A stretch of 64,000 nucleotides of DNA from Lachnospiraceae bacterium. GTDB taxonomy: Bacteria; Bacillota; Clostridia; Lachnospirales; Lachnospiraceae. The translations under genes were made by a program, and so were the position numbers. The DNA is taken from NCBI GenBank assembly GCA_021205755.1, contig JAJPWX010000109.1, positions 1-64,000 on the forward strand. The letters run 5' to 3'. The notes under the pieces are model-generated. The model searched no databases. It was not told where the DNA came from and saw nothing but the letters and a program-made list of their open reading frames with translations. This document shows positions 18,962-29,923 of the stretch, piece after piece (the first letter of the stretch is position 1; each line of letters begins with the position of its first letter).

Positions 18962-20188
18962 TTACTTACGAAATGCGCGGATAAGTCTGCGCAGCTTTTT
19001 ATTGAAAAATGCCCACCACGCAAAACGAACCAGATGAATCAGGCGAATGTGTCCGCGAACCTCGAGTTCCGTCTCCAGCATGTTTTCGGTAAACTGCGGC
19101 TCTACCTGCAATTCGCCGCAGCTCGTCGGCAGAAGCAGGTACAAAACGCCTGTCAGTTCTCCTGTGAGCGCCGGATCCCCGGTGCCAAAACGAAAATAAC
19201 CGCGCCCCCTGCGAACCCGGAAATGAAGAAGCATACCCTTCACCTGCGTCCAGCAATCCGAAAGAACCTCTTTCGCTTCGTACTTCTCAATTTTTCTGAG
19301 AAAACGCTGCACCTTCCGCTTCATCTGTTCTGGCTTCTGCAGAAGCTTTTTCCCTTTGCTTATCAGCTGCCTTACCTGATTTGGTATCTGTTTTATTTTA
19401 CCACAAAATCCGCGAAGTTTATGCAAAAAAGCACCTGTTTTATCTGTTTTTTCTGTATTCTTCGAAAAATGCTCCGCATACTCGCTTCGTGACATCCGTG
19501 AAGCCCGCTCCGTATCTGCATGTTCGGTAACCTGCTGCGCATCTTCACTCAGCGGTTCTCGGGAAGGCTGCTTTGCATCTGTACTCTGTATCTTCTGTGA
19601 AGCCTGCTCCCCATGCTCCGGTCGCGCCGACGTCTGCTCAACTGATACCGAGCGCTCCCTCTGACTGGGTTTCTTCTGCCCTGCCTCTCTCTGACCGTTT
19701 TGCTGTTCCTGCCTGCCGCTCCCCGCCTGTTTCACCCTTGCTGCGGAACCTTTCTGGCTGCGTTTTTCACGCTTTTCGCGATTTTTTTCTATTTTCTTTT
19801 GTTTCCGTTTTTGAAAGTAAGCGCGTACCGCTGCGGGGTCAATCCCCAGAATCCGCAGCTGCACTTTGGTGCGGATCTCAGAGAGCCCTGAAAATGGATT
19901 CTTCGCGTTCTCTGGATCCGTGTCGTCTTCTGAAGCCGTATCGCCTTCTGGAGGCTCTGCCCGTTCCGCGGATATGGGAAGTTCTACAGAAGCATCCATC
20001 GAAATCAGGTGAAGAAGCCAGCTGATTTTCACTTCCCCCTGCTTTTTCTCCCCCGTAAATGCCGCCGAAAGGCGGTAGCGGATGGGAACCAACAGAATAG
20101 AAAGAATCAGCGCTGCCACCAGCAGAACCAGCAGCAGAAGCAAAATGCCGATCACCTTCAATATTGTCAGAATCACATGCAGTATCAT
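18962..20188 (-). CDS. DUF2953 domain-containing membrane protein
   Basis: N-terminal TM segment, Lys/Gln/Glu-rich linker, C-terminal GRGYFRFGTGDPALTGELTGVLYLLLP. Confidence 0.8.
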   Translation of the reverse strand: MILHVILTILKVIGILLLLLVLLVAALILSILLVPIRYRLSAAFTGEKKQGEVKISWLLHLISMDASVELPISAERAEPPEGDTASEDDTDPENAKNPFSGLSEIRTKVQLRILGIDPAAVRAYFQKRKQKKIEKNREKREKRSQKGSAARVKQAGSGRQEQQNGQREAGQKKPSQRERSVSVEQTSARPEHGEQASQKIQSTDAKQPSREPLSEDAQQVTEHADTERASRMSRSEYAEHFSKNTEKTDKTGAFLHKLRGFCGKIKQIPNQVRQLISKGKKLLQKPEQMKRKVQRFLRKIEKYEAKEVLSDCWTQVKGMLLHFRVRRGRGYFRFGTGDPALTGELTGVLYLLLPTSCGELQVEPQFTENMLETELEVRGHIRLIHLVRFAWWAFFNKKLRRLIRAFRK

Positions 20189-20222
20189 TCTTTAATCCGA
20201 AACCTCTCTTGACCTTTCCTGT

Positions 20223-20603
20223 TCACACGCTGCCTCGCGTCTGTGTGCATCCTTTGCAGTTGACAAAAGAATTCTGTCGTTCACTATAAACACGCGCAAG
20301 AAAATATGTCCTGAGATCCGCCGTCTGCGTCTCCTCATACACCTGCTCTGTCATCCGCACCAGAAGCTCTTTCGCCTCCCTTTTGCCGGACGCAATCCCC
20401 AGAATGACGGCGGATGATAAATCCGGAATGGTATTTTCAAGACAGCGCTGCGGAACAACCTCCAGTTGATTCTGCTCGACATCTGTGCGAAGCAGGATCA
20501 GGTAAAGATGCGGAACTGCTTTTTGCGCGTCCACCATCCGCATGATTCTTTTTTTCTTCTGCAAAAAAGTCTCTCCGATATAAAGGTTCTGATACCAGTT
20601 CAC
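20223..20603 (-). CDS. Conserved hypothetical protein
   Basis: Intact 126-aa ORF, MNWYQNLYIGETFLQKKKRIMRMVDAQKAVPHLYLILLRTDVEQNQLEVV; no domain recognised. Confidence 0.65.
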   Translation of the reverse strand: MNWYQNLYIGETFLQKKKRIMRMVDAQKAVPHLYLILLRTDVEQNQLEVVPQRCLENTIPDLSSAVILGIASGKREAKELLVRMTEQVYEETQTADLRTYFLARVYSERQNSFVNCKGCTQTRGSV

Positions 20604-20733
20604 ATGGATTTCCCTCTTTCATTGGCGGACAGAGCGATGCTCCTTCTGTATGAAAAAAGCCGACATTCCACACTGCTGCGAAATCCCGGCATCATTCCAA
20701 AAAAGATAAAGTCCCCTTTTTCTTTCGGCAACA

Positions 20734-21186
20734 TTAAAAGTATTTTCGGTTTCCCCAGAGATTGTTCTTTTTTAAGTTCAGATACTCACTGTATGCTTTC
20801 TCTAAAATCATCTTCTCATTGGAAAAACGGAGCAGATGATAAGCCTCATGGTACTTATAATATCCCGAATCAATAAAATATTCTTCTCGCTGTGGTTTGC
20901 TGTAATAACTGTCCGCCATCATCAGATACCAGTGGACGTCTTTCGACACGATATCATCCGGCACACTGAATGTGTACTGGCTCTTTCCGACATATTTAAT
21001 AATGGCAGCCTTGACTCCGGTTTCCTCCAAAACTTCGCGTGCCGCGGTTTCCTTATAATCTTCGCCTTCTTCAACCGTACCCTTCGGCAGAACCCAGCCT
21101 TCGTACTTATTCCGATAGCTTTTGTACAGAACAAGCACTTTCCCCCTGAAAATCACCACACCGCCACAGCTAATTGCTTCAATCAT
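20734..21186 (-). CDS. NUDIX hydrolase
   Basis: Nudix box GTVEEGEDYKETAAREVLEETGVKA; RBS AGGAGG before ATG 21186. Confidence 0.92.
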   Translation of the reverse strand: MIEAISCGGVVIFRGKVLVLYKSYRNKYEGWVLPKGTVEEGEDYKETAAREVLEETGVKAAIIKYVGKSQYTFSVPDDIVSKDVHWYLMMADSYYSKPQREEYFIDSGYYKYHEAYHLLRFSNEKMILEKAYSEYLNLKKNNLWGNRKYF

Positions 21187-21291
21187 TGCAACGCCTCCTG
21201 TTTGCGTGTGACCCATTTTTGAATGAACTGTGACCAGTATAACTCTTTTTTTTCAATCACGCAACCAGAAAAAAGAAATTTATTCCTCCAT

Positions 21292-22830
21292 TTATTCCGC
21301 CACGTAGTTGTAATACGCCTGAAAAACCTGTGAGGCAATCGGCACCGCTGTGTCGCTTCCCGCGCCTCCATCTTCGGCAATCACAACCACGACCAGATCG
21401 GCTTCTCCGCCGTCATCATAAGAGTAGCCGACAAACCAGGAATGGGTTCCACCATTGCTGTCAGAACCGTATTCCGCGGAGCCGGTCTTACCGGCCACTG
21501 TAAAATCGTACCAGCCCAGAGAAGTCGCTGTTCCGCTGATGACCGTCTCTTCCATGTATTCCTGCAGAACGCTGGCCTCTTCCTCCGTCATTAGTCGTTT
21601 GTATCGGGAGGATTTTGTCTCTGAGACAAGCGTGCCGTCATTGGCTTCAATATAATCCACCAGATACGGCCGCATCATGACGCCGTCGTTTGCGACGGTA
21701 GCCGTGATCAGAGCCATATGCAGCGGCGTCACAAGCGTCTCTCCCTGGCCGATCGCAGTCTGCATAATCTCGCCGTAGGACGCGCTTTCGCTCAGCGTAA
21801 ACTGCGAGGTACTGTGCTGAAGCGTCGTCGGCAGGGATGTATTGAACAGAAATTCCTCGCAAACATCCGCCAGGCTGCTGTTCCCCAGGCTGAGGCCAAT
21901 ACTGGCAAATGTGGTATTGCAGGATTTTGCAAAGGCGGTTTTTAAATCCACCGTGCCGTGTACCTTGCTGTTGTAGCAGTGAATGGATGCACCGCTCTCC
22001 TCAAAGGTTCCTTCACAGGTAAAGGTAAAATCCGAATAGGTTGACGGATTCTCACGCATATAAGCAAGTGTCGTCAGAATTTTAAAGGTCGAGCCGGGCG
22101 GATACAGTCCCTGCGTCGCACGGTTCAAAAGGACACTGCTGGAGCTGTCATTGACAACACTCTCCCAGATCTCATCGATCTGATTCGGATCAAAATCCGG
22201 CTTGGATACCATCGCCAGGATTTTTCCAGTGGAAGGTTCAAGGGCGATCACAGCACCATTGTAGCTGCCAAGCGCGCTGTAGGCCGTCTGCTGCAGCGTT
22301 ACGTTCAAAGTCGTATACACCGAATCTGCCAGCTGTTTTTCATCCTCGGATTCTTCCCGAAGCTGCGTAAGCACAGAGGTATGCGAAGTCATCAGGTCGG
22401 AATTGCTGGTCGATTCCAGTCCTGATTTTCCATTAGAAGAATAACCAATCACATGGGCAAACACATTTCCGTAGGGATAAATTCTGGTTTCCGTGCCGTC
22501 ATCCGCCACACTTGTGTACGCCAGCGTCTGACCATCCGAGGAATAAATGGAGCCCCGGATATATTTATCTTCATTCGCGTCCTGCTTGGTATTGTACGCG
22601 TTAGAATTCAGAGAGTCCGCTTTCCATACATTCAGATAAACCAGGTAGCCGATCATAAGAAGAAACAAGAACACAAACACATAAGTGACAATGCCAAGTT
22701 CTGTATTTCGCCCTTTTTTGTTAACCGGCTCCGTTTCCTGTTCAAAATGAACCTCCCGCACCTTTACCGGAATCTTCTGATCCTGATCGGATTCCTTTTT
22801 TCTCTTTCCGCGCGGCGTTTTGATTCCCAT
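21292..22830 (-). CDS. Penicillin-binding protein (peptidoglycan D,D-transpeptidase, FtsI/PbpA-like)
   Basis: Transpeptidase motifs LYPPGSTFKI, SCN (KSCNTTFA), AGKTGSAEYG. Confidence 0.92.
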   Translation of the reverse strand: MGIKTPRGKRKKESDQDQKIPVKVREVHFEQETEPVNKKGRNTELGIVTYVFVFLFLLMIGYLVYLNVWKADSLNSNAYNTKQDANEDKYIRGSIYSSDGQTLAYTSVADDGTETRIYPYGNVFAHVIGYSSNGKSGLESTSNSDLMTSHTSVLTQLREESEDEKQLADSVYTTLNVTLQQTAYSALGSYNGAVIALEPSTGKILAMVSKPDFDPNQIDEIWESVVNDSSSSVLLNRATQGLYPPGSTFKILTTLAYMRENPSTYSDFTFTCEGTFEESGASIHCYNSKVHGTVDLKTAFAKSCNTTFASIGLSLGNSSLADVCEEFLFNTSLPTTLQHSTSQFTLSESASYGEIMQTAIGQGETLVTPLHMALITATVANDGVMMRPYLVDYIEANDGTLVSETKSSRYKRLMTEEEASVLQEYMEETVISGTATSLGWYDFTVAGKTGSAEYGSDSNGGTHSWFVGYSYDDGGEADLVVVVIAEDGGAGSDTAVPIASQVFQAYYNYVAE

Positions 22831-22914
22831 ATAATTCCTCCACTCTGTTCACAGCGGCACAGGCCGCTTCCCTTTCCGAACAGGTCTTCGCGCTCTGACC
22901 TGTGCATTCTGTTC

Positions 22915-24537
22915 TCAGTTCTTCCGGCTGTCGGAATTCTTTCCTCGCAGAAACCGCCGTTTCTTTTTACCGGAACCCATATCATTTTCACTCTGCACAT
23001 ATTCCTCCGTGGAATACGGGGCTGCATAAAAATCCGTATCCGGTTCCTGATAGCCATTCGTGCGATACATACCAGGGTTCTGATAGTTATTTGATCGGTA
23101 AGTTCCGGCATTTTGCCCGGGATAGCCATTTGGTCCATAATAACTGGGCTGGCGCGGTGAGCGCCCTGCCTGTCCGGCCATCTGTTTTCTCTGTTCTTCG
23201 GCCATCCGCTGCGCCTCTTTTTCTTCGCGGCCAACCTCTTCATCGTTCCGCAGCATATAAAGTCCCTGCACAATCGCAAACATAATCAGGGTACTTAAAA
23301 CAGAACTGCCGCCGTAACTCACCAGAGGCAGTGTCACTCCCGTCAGGGGGATCAGCTTGATCGTACCTCCAATCGTCAGAAATACCTGGGCTGCGTAAGT
23401 CGTTCCCAGGCCGACCGCCACCAGCCGGTAGTAGCGATTGGTCAGCTGCATACCAATATTCACAAACATAATAAAACAGCTCATACATACCAGAATCAGG
23501 CAGATACCAAAGATCCCGCCGAGCTCCTCCGCGATTGCAGCAAAGATCATATCCTGCTCCACAACCGGTATCGCAGTCGGCGAGCCTTGATAAAGGCCTG
23601 TTCCGAACCAGCCGCCTGCCGCGATCGAAAACAGCGCCTGCGCGACCTGGTACCCTTTCACCTGATAATCCGCAAACGGATCCATCCAGGCCTGTACACG
23701 GGTACGTACATGGGAAAACAGGAAGTACGCGCCTACACCGCCTGCTCCCCCGGCCAGAATCCCGGCCAGCGTATAGAACGGATTTTTTGTGGCAATAAAA
23801 ACCATAACCAGGTAAGTGATAAAGAATATCACCGCGCTTCCAAGATCTTTCGAGACCACAAGAATCAGCACATGAGCAGCAGCAAGCACGGTCGCAATCA
23901 CGACTCTCCTGAAATCCTTTGCATGCTGTAAGAGGCCCGCAATTGCAAATACATAAACTATTTTTACAAATTCAGATGGCTGAAACGTAAATCCGCCGAT
24001 CGAAAGCGAGAGCTTTGAACCGTAGGTAGTCTGCGCCGCGATCGCGACCAGCGCCAGCAGACCAATCCCCAGCAGGGTGTACGCATAATACATCTTTGTG
24101 ATAAATCGGAGTTTTCGGATAATCACCGGAATCAGCAGCGCCAGGACGGTCGCTGCCACGGCAATGATAAACTGTTTCTTACATTCATCATAGTCCAGGC
24201 GCGCGATCATGATAAACCCGATCGACAGAAGCATACACATATTGTTGACCAGCAGCCTGGAAGACAGCGGATAAATCACGCGGAACAGAATCAGCGTAAG
24301 CAGCAGGTATAATACCTGCGCCCCGTAAAAGAGAATCACCTCAAAGTCTCCACGCTGAATATAGATCAGCGCGTACGCGGCAAAATGCAGAAAAAACATC
24401 AGCATATTCTGGCGCAAAAACAGATACTGCCGTGATTCCTCATCTTTCTTTCGAAAAACCGTATAGCACTGCAGAGTATAGAATGCCATAAGAATAATCA
24501 TCAGATATTTGGATACCTGGTAGAGCAAACTGATCAT
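22915..24537 (-). CDS. FtsW/RodA/SpoVE family cell-cycle protein
   Basis: Polytopic; FQPSEFVKI, EELGGIFGI, IPLTGVTLPLVSYGGSS. Confidence 0.93.
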   Translation of the reverse strand: MISLLYQVSKYLMIILMAFYTLQCYTVFRKKDEESRQYLFLRQNMLMFFLHFAAYALIYIQRGDFEVILFYGAQVLYLLLTLILFRVIYPLSSRLLVNNMCMLLSIGFIMIARLDYDECKKQFIIAVAATVLALLIPVIIRKLRFITKMYYAYTLLGIGLLALVAIAAQTTYGSKLSLSIGGFTFQPSEFVKIVYVFAIAGLLQHAKDFRRVVIATVLAAAHVLILVVSKDLGSAVIFFITYLVMVFIATKNPFYTLAGILAGGAGGVGAYFLFSHVRTRVQAWMDPFADYQVKGYQVAQALFSIAAGGWFGTGLYQGSPTAIPVVEQDMIFAAIAEELGGIFGICLILVCMSCFIMFVNIGMQLTNRYYRLVAVGLGTTYAAQVFLTIGGTIKLIPLTGVTLPLVSYGGSSVLSTLIMFAIVQGLYMLRNDEEVGREEKEAQRMAEEQRKQMAGQAGRSPRQPSYYGPNGYPGQNAGTYRSNNYQNPGMYRTNGYQEPDTDFYAAPYSTEEYVQSENDMGSGKKKRRFLRGKNSDSRKN

Positions 24538-24539
24538 GA

Positions 24540-27005
24540 CTACTCCACTCCCCTTTTAAAGTGTCCTCTCGTTCCCTCCGCATCAGGCGACGACTGCCGT
24601 CCCCGTTTCCGGAAGTCCTTTTCTGTTTCAGAAAAGCCCAGCCAGCCCGCGTATTCATCCAGAATACGCACCGTCTCTTTCCCTGTCTCAATCGTAAAGG
24701 AAAGACGCAAAAAAGCCGGATGCAGCTTTTGAAGCTCTTCCCTGCAGCTGCCCAGCCGCAGCGGGATCGAATTATAAATCGTATTGGTACAAATCGAACA
24801 GCGCGTCAGAACCGGAAACCGGACATTTTTCCGATCGCGCAGGAACAATAGGCTGCCGCTGCTCCCCGAAGCCGCTTTTTTCTGCTTCGCCTTTGCCTCT
24901 TGTCCTTTTCTGCAGCCAATCGTGTTTTTCCGCACGCACTGCGCCGACTGCATCAACGCCTGATAGCCGTAGACCATGAGTTCACTGTCCGCGGAATCAA
25001 GTGTTTTCAATTCACGTCCATTCAGCTCGGCCGGGAAGGTAATACGAGAAATTCCCTCCTCGTGAAGCAGCGCCCTCGACTCGCTGTTGAAAGAATACAG
25101 ACAGTCCTCCGACGCATATTCCGCATTTGGAAAGGAACGCCGGAAATATTCCAGCTCGTCCACCGTCTGAACCAAAAAACCATCCATCTTCGCAAGCAGT
25201 GCCCAAACAGAAGGTTGCTCCATCTGTGCGCATCCGCTATCACGCAAAACCGGTGGGGCGACAAAATAACACTTCATCCCCCACTGATGCAAAAGAGTCA
25301 TCTTTTCTGCAAGCGAACTGCTGCATGCGGCTTCCAGAAAAAGCATTGAATCCAGATAAACGGTGTCAACTCTTCCGACAATGCCGAACTTCTTTTCTTT
25401 CTGAGCCTTCGCCATCCAGCCGAGCACCGCGTCCATCTGCTCCAGGGTCGTTATCAGAAGATTGACAAGCGGTTTTCTCTGCGAAGTCCGTGCTGCCGTC
25501 TCGGACGCAGAATCTAAAGTACAGAATTTTTCTCCTGACACAGCTTCCAATGCACACGCTGCCTTCCCTGGCACTGTGTCCGACCCACAAACTGTCCTTT
25601 CCGACACAGCCTCCGGCACACACGCGCCTCTTTCCAGAAGAATTTTCTCCTGCAGCATCCCCAGGGCGTCACGGCGCAGCTCATTGAGCATCCGCACCGG
25701 TAAAAACAGGCCGTCCGCAAGGTGAATCTCCAGCTGTTCAAAAGTAAACGGCGTATTCCCAGTCTTTCGCATCTGGCGGGAAACATCCTCCACTGTCGCG
25801 GCCGTCGTCTTCGCCATCATCGGAGCTTCCCCGACAGCTTTCACTGAGTATCTGCCGCCGCGCGCCTCTTCGGCGCACCACAGCTCCAGTATAACAGGTT
25901 TATCCGGAAAAATTCTTAAATCACCATTAATTTTTACCTGCATATTTTCCTGCAGGAAGCGCCGATTGTCCTCTGCTTTCTTCTGAGCCGCCTGTGTGTT
26001 CTCTTTTTTCGGGCGCTCCATTGCAATCATGGCCGGGCCATTCTTACTGTAATAATATCCTTTCGAAAAACCGCCGCGGTCAAACAGATCCAGAAGAATC
26101 TGGCGGTCTTCCTGCTCTACACGATACCCCGCGCGGCCCTTCTGGCGGTAAAGATCCAGATATTTGCGGTAGACATGTGTCACACCTGCCGCGTATTGGG
26201 GCTGCTTCATCCGCCCTTCTATTTTAAAGGAAAGAATCCCTGCATCCAGCAGATCCGGAAGAATATCCAGCGTACACATGTCTTTCATGCTGAGCGGGTA
26301 GCCTTCTTTGCGAAATCCCGGCGCCTCGACCGTGTAGGGCAAACGGCAGGGCTGTGCGCACCGTCCCCGGTTCCCGCTCCGGCCTCCAAGCATGCTGCTT
26401 AAAAGGCAGCGCCCGGAATAGCAATAACAGATCGCGCCATGGATAAACGTCTCCACCTCCATGCCGGACGCCGTGATTGCCCGAATCTCCTGCAGGGACA
26501 ACTCTCGGGCCGGCACTACCCGGCTGATCCCATGACGACTCAGAAACGCAGCGCCCTCCGGAGTTGTCACACTCATCTGTGTACTGGCATGCAGCGCCAG
26601 ATCCGGAAACTGCCCGTGCAAAAAGCGAACCGCACCGAGATCCTGCACAATCAGCGCATCCACCCCATGCTGGTACAACGGCGTAAGAAATGGAAGCAGA
26701 TCCTGACGCAGTTCCCGCTCCTTTATGAGCGTGTTCACGGTCAGATACACCTTTCTGCCACGCAAATGGCAGTACTCAATCCCTTCAATCAGCTCCGACT
26801 CATCCGGATTATCCGCATATGCCCTGGCGCCAAAAGCGCGTCCTCCAATATATACCGCATCCGCTCCGGCATTTACAGCCGCGCGAAGCGCCTCCAGAGA
26901 ACCCGCGGGCGCAAGAAGCTCCGCAGTGTCGGATTGAGGAGTTTCGTTTTCTGTTTTTCCGGTACGTTCCGCCAAAGATTCCCGGCGCAGCGATTGTTCT
27001 GTCAT
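24540..27005 (-). CDS. U32 family peptidase with DUF3656
   Basis: LLAPAGSLEALRAAVNAGADAVYIGGRAFGAR; ETFIHGAICYCYSGRCLLSSMLGGRSGNRGRCAQPCRLPY. Confidence 0.93.
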   Translation of the reverse strand: MTEQSLRRESLAERTGKTENETPQSDTAELLAPAGSLEALRAAVNAGADAVYIGGRAFGARAYADNPDESELIEGIEYCHLRGRKVYLTVNTLIKERELRQDLLPFLTPLYQHGVDALIVQDLGAVRFLHGQFPDLALHASTQMSVTTPEGAAFLSRHGISRVVPARELSLQEIRAITASGMEVETFIHGAICYCYSGRCLLSSMLGGRSGNRGRCAQPCRLPYTVEAPGFRKEGYPLSMKDMCTLDILPDLLDAGILSFKIEGRMKQPQYAAGVTHVYRKYLDLYRQKGRAGYRVEQEDRQILLDLFDRGGFSKGYYYSKNGPAMIAMERPKKENTQAAQKKAEDNRRFLQENMQVKINGDLRIFPDKPVILELWCAEEARGGRYSVKAVGEAPMMAKTTAATVEDVSRQMRKTGNTPFTFEQLEIHLADGLFLPVRMLNELRRDALGMLQEKILLERGACVPEAVSERTVCGSDTVPGKAACALEAVSGEKFCTLDSASETAARTSQRKPLVNLLITTLEQMDAVLGWMAKAQKEKKFGIVGRVDTVYLDSMLFLEAACSSSLAEKMTLLHQWGMKCYFVAPPVLRDSGCAQMEQPSVWALLAKMDGFLVQTVDELEYFRRSFPNAEYASEDCLYSFNSESRALLHEEGISRITFPAELNGRELKTLDSADSELMVYGYQALMQSAQCVRKNTIGCRKGQEAKAKQKKAASGSSGSLLFLRDRKNVRFPVLTRCSICTNTIYNSIPLRLGSCREELQKLHPAFLRLSFTIETGKETVRILDEYAGWLGFSETEKDFRKRGRQSSPDAEGTRGHFKRGVE

Positions 27006-27067
27006 GACTTTTTACTCCTTTTTGTCCAATAGGGAGTTCGGAGAACTTTCCTATTGGATAGGAAAAG

Positions 27068-27103
27068 CTGCAATTAGTTTGACAGAAATTGCAGCTTTTT
27101 CTT
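27068..27103. terminator. Hairpin terminator between zapA and the U32 peptidase gene
   Basis: AAAGCTGCAATT...AAATTGCAGCTTTTTC; a second hairpin TCCAATAGG...CCTATTGGA lies next to it. Confidence 0.5.
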
Positions 27104-27136
27104 TCCTATTCACAGCGAGTCTGATACACGCTTACA

Positions 27137-27538
27137 TTACTTGTTTTTTATCTGTGTCTCCAGGCGAATGATCTCTTTTTGCAGCTCTGCGTTTCGATCC
27201 TCAAGCGTCTGGTTCTGTTTTTCCGAATTTTCCAGGCGAATCTGAGCCGTGATCAATTCATGACGGAGCTCGTAAATATCGCGATCCTTTTCCGAAAGAT
27301 CCTGCTCCAGCTCCTCGACCTTGTTCTTCATCTTAAAATAGTCATCCGCAGTATTCAGGTTCAGCAGAATTCCTCTCATATCCGGCGACAGTCTCTGATA
27401 ACCGTCGACATTCCGAAAGTCTGAAATCTTGCCATTCAGATAAGCGGCTACCCTCTGCAGATACTCCTCACTCTCATATCCGCTCAGTGTATATATTTTC
27501 CCGGCAATAATTACCTGTGTCCTGTTCTTGGATGACAT
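27137..27538 (-). CDS. zapA: Cell division protein ZapA
   Basis: NRTQVIIAGKIYTLSGYESEEYLQRVAAYLNGKI, long coiled coil. Confidence 0.85.
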   Translation of the reverse strand: MSSKNRTQVIIAGKIYTLSGYESEEYLQRVAAYLNGKISDFRNVDGYQRLSPDMRGILLNLNTADDYFKMKNKVEELEQDLSEKDRDIYELRHELITAQIRLENSEKQNQTLEDRNAELQKEIIRLETQIKNK

Positions 27539-27622
27539 AGGCCGACCTCTCTTTCTCCCCGATGATTCTGATTATAATATAGATTTCAGAAATTACAACA
27601 CTTTCTTTTCCCTGCGCGTCAG

Positions 27623-28615
27623 CTACACCAGCCCCGCCATATGCTCTCTGGCGAATTCTGTGACAACACGTCCCTTTGGCGTGCGGTTCAAAAATCCGTT
27701 TTTGATCAGATACGGCTCATACACATCCTCAATCGTACCGGAATCTTCTCCGATCGCAGCAGCAAGAGTATCCAGCCCCACCGGTCCCCCTCCAAATTTG
27801 TCGATCATCAGAGAAAGGATCGAACGGTCAATCGCATCCAGGCCATAGCGGTCCACCTCCAGCAGATCAAGCGCTTCTGAGGCAATCGCCGCTGTGATTC
27901 GGCCATCATAGCGCACCTGCGCATAGTCCCGCACGCGCTTCAGCATCCGGTTGGCCAGACGGGGCGTCCCCCGCGACCTGCGCGCGATCTCCAGCGCACC
28001 GCGGTTATCAATCGCCACCTGAAGAACATTCGCCGAGCGCAGGACAATCGTCTGCAGTTCTTTCTCTGTATAATAATCCAGGTGACTCACTACGCCAAAC
28101 CGGTCGCGCAGAGGCGCACTCAGCATACCTGCCCGAGTCGTAGCGCCAATCAACGTGTAATGCGGCAGATCCAGCCGCACCGAACGCGCCGCGGCTCCCT
28201 TGCCGATCATAATGTCGATCGCAAAATCCTCCATTGCCGGGTAGAGAACCTCCTCCACCTGCCGGTTCAGCCGATGAATCTCGTCCACAAAAAGGACGTC
28301 GCCATCCTGCAGATTGTTCAAAATCGCAGCCATCTCCCCTGGCTTTTCAATCGCCGGTCCTGACGTTATTTTAATATTTACGTCCATCTCATTCGCGATG
28401 ATACAGGCCAGCGTGGTCTTGCCCAGGCCCGGAGGACCGTAAAAAAGGACGTGATCCAGAGACTCTCCCCTGGATTTCGCCGCCTCTATGTATATTTTCA
28501 GTGTACTTTTAACTTTTTCCTGTCCGATGTAGTCCTGTAAAAGCCGCGGACGAAGGCCGGTATCCAGGCGGATATCTTCCTCTGTCGCGTCCGTCGCAAT
28601 CACTCTTCTCGCCAT
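27623..28615 (-). CDS. ruvB: Holliday junction branch migration DNA helicase RuvB
   Basis: [59 protein letters not shown]. Confidence 0.97.
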   Translation of the reverse strand: MARRVIATDATEEDIRLDTGLRPRLLQDYIGQEKVKSTLKIYIEAAKSRGESLDHVLFYGPPGLGKTTLACIIANEMDVNIKITSGPAIEKPGEMAAILNNLQDGDVLFVDEIHRLNRQVEEVLYPAMEDFAIDIMIGKGAAARSVRLDLPHYTLIGATTRAGMLSAPLRDRFGVVSHLDYYTEKELQTIVLRSANVLQVAIDNRGALEIARRSRGTPRLANRMLKRVRDYAQVRYDGRITAAIASEALDLLEVDRYGLDAIDRSILSLMIDKFGGGPVGLDTLAAAIGEDSGTIEDVYEPYLIKNGFLNRTPKGRVVTEFAREHMAGLV

Positions 28616-28710
28616 GCCGTCCCTCCGTAAACGGTGACTGGCCATACGCTGACATGACGTACGTCATTCATACCTCTGCTGTGCAGCCAATCTCCCATAA
28701 TAATCCAGAT

Positions 28711-29319
28711 TCAGAGATGCTTCAGCGCCAGCTTCAGAATCGTCTCCGTATCCATGTCTTCTGTAATCTCACAGCTCTTTACCGCCCGCAGCGCATCGCT
28801 GCCCGAATAGCCCAGCGCGACAAGTGCCTGCACCGCCTCATCTCCGGCGGCGGAATGCCCGGAAGACGGGGCAGCCTCCCCGTCCGCAGCGGCGAGCCTG
28901 CTCTCGAATGATTCCTCCAGGCTGAAACGGTCTTTCAGCTCCAGAATCACCTTCCGCGCGCTCTTACTTCCAATTCCCGGCGCTTTCGCGATTGTCTTCG
29001 CATCATCCGCGAGAACGGCAAACTTCAGCTCGTCCGCGGTAAAGACAGACAAAACCCCAAGAGCGGCCTTCGGCCCGACACCGCTGACATTGATCAGCAA
29101 CCGAAAAACTTCCAGGTCATCCTCCCGCAAAAAACCATACAGCCGGATCGCGTCCTGGCTGACGCTCATCCATGTAAATACCTTTACCTCATTGCCAGCA
29201 GCCGGCATATTCGCCGCATCCCGCGCGGAAATGAATACCTGATAACCAACCTGGTTCACATCCAGCACCAGAATACTTTCTGAGACAGCAGCCACAGCTC
29301 CCTTTAAATATGCAATCAT
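28711..29319 (-). CDS. ruvA: Holliday junction branch migration protein RuvA
   Basis: MIAYLKGAVAAVSESILVLDVNQVGYQVFIS; LINVSGVGPKAALGVLS; PGIGSKSARKVILELKDR. Confidence 0.95.
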   Translation of the reverse strand: MIAYLKGAVAAVSESILVLDVNQVGYQVFISARDAANMPAAGNEVKVFTWMSVSQDAIRLYGFLREDDLEVFRLLINVSGVGPKAALGVLSVFTADELKFAVLADDAKTIAKAPGIGSKSARKVILELKDRFSLEESFESRLAAADGEAAPSSGHSAAGDEAVQALVALGYSGSDALRAVKSCEITEDMDTETILKLALKHL

Positions 29320-29329
29320 TATTTTCTCC

Positions 29330-29818
29330 TTACCATGTCCGCGGCAGCCTCTTTACAATCTCCGCAGAAAGCAGCCCGATTACAAGCCCAGTCACAAGCC
29401 CGGAAAGCACCAGCACCGGCAGATAATACAGAAGGTTCAGATTCTCAACCAGAAAAATTGCGACAATCAGCTGGCCAATGTTATGCGCGATACCTCCCAT
29501 CATGCTGATACCGACAACGGAAAAATGAGGAAACCTCTTCATAAAAACCATCACTGCCATACTCAGAAGCGCTCCCGCCAGACTGTACGCAATCGAGAAC
29601 AGATTGCCAAACAAAAAACCAGTCAGGACACCCCGGACAATGGAAACGCAAAAAGCGCCCGGTGCGCCGATCAGATAAAGAATCACCAGCGACATGCTGT
29701 TCGCCAGCCCCAACTTCACGCCCGGAATCCCGTAAAAAACCGGAAATAAAGATTCAATATAGCTCAAAATCATCGCCAGCGCGGTGAACATACCAAGGTA
29801 AGCTACCTTTGTCCTCAT
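29330..29818 (-). CDS. Gx transporter family protein (heptaprenyl diphosphate synthase component I-like)
   Basis: Hydrophobic; ALAMILSYIESLFPVFYGIPGVKLGLANSMSLVILYLIG. Confidence 0.85.
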   Translation of the reverse strand: MRTKVAYLGMFTALAMILSYIESLFPVFYGIPGVKLGLANSMSLVILYLIGAPGAFCVSIVRGVLTGFLFGNLFSIAYSLAGALLSMAVMVFMKRFPHFSVVGISMMGGIAHNIGQLIVAIFLVENLNLLYYLPVLVLSGLVTGLVIGLLSAEIVKRLPRTW

Positions 29819-29923
29819 ATCAGATTCCTCATCATTTCCAACTCTATACATATACCGGAAAGCCGAAACTTCCATTCGCTCCGCAAAGAACCCCTGGTAG
29901 CCATGGTTCAAAAAAAGCCGCCG

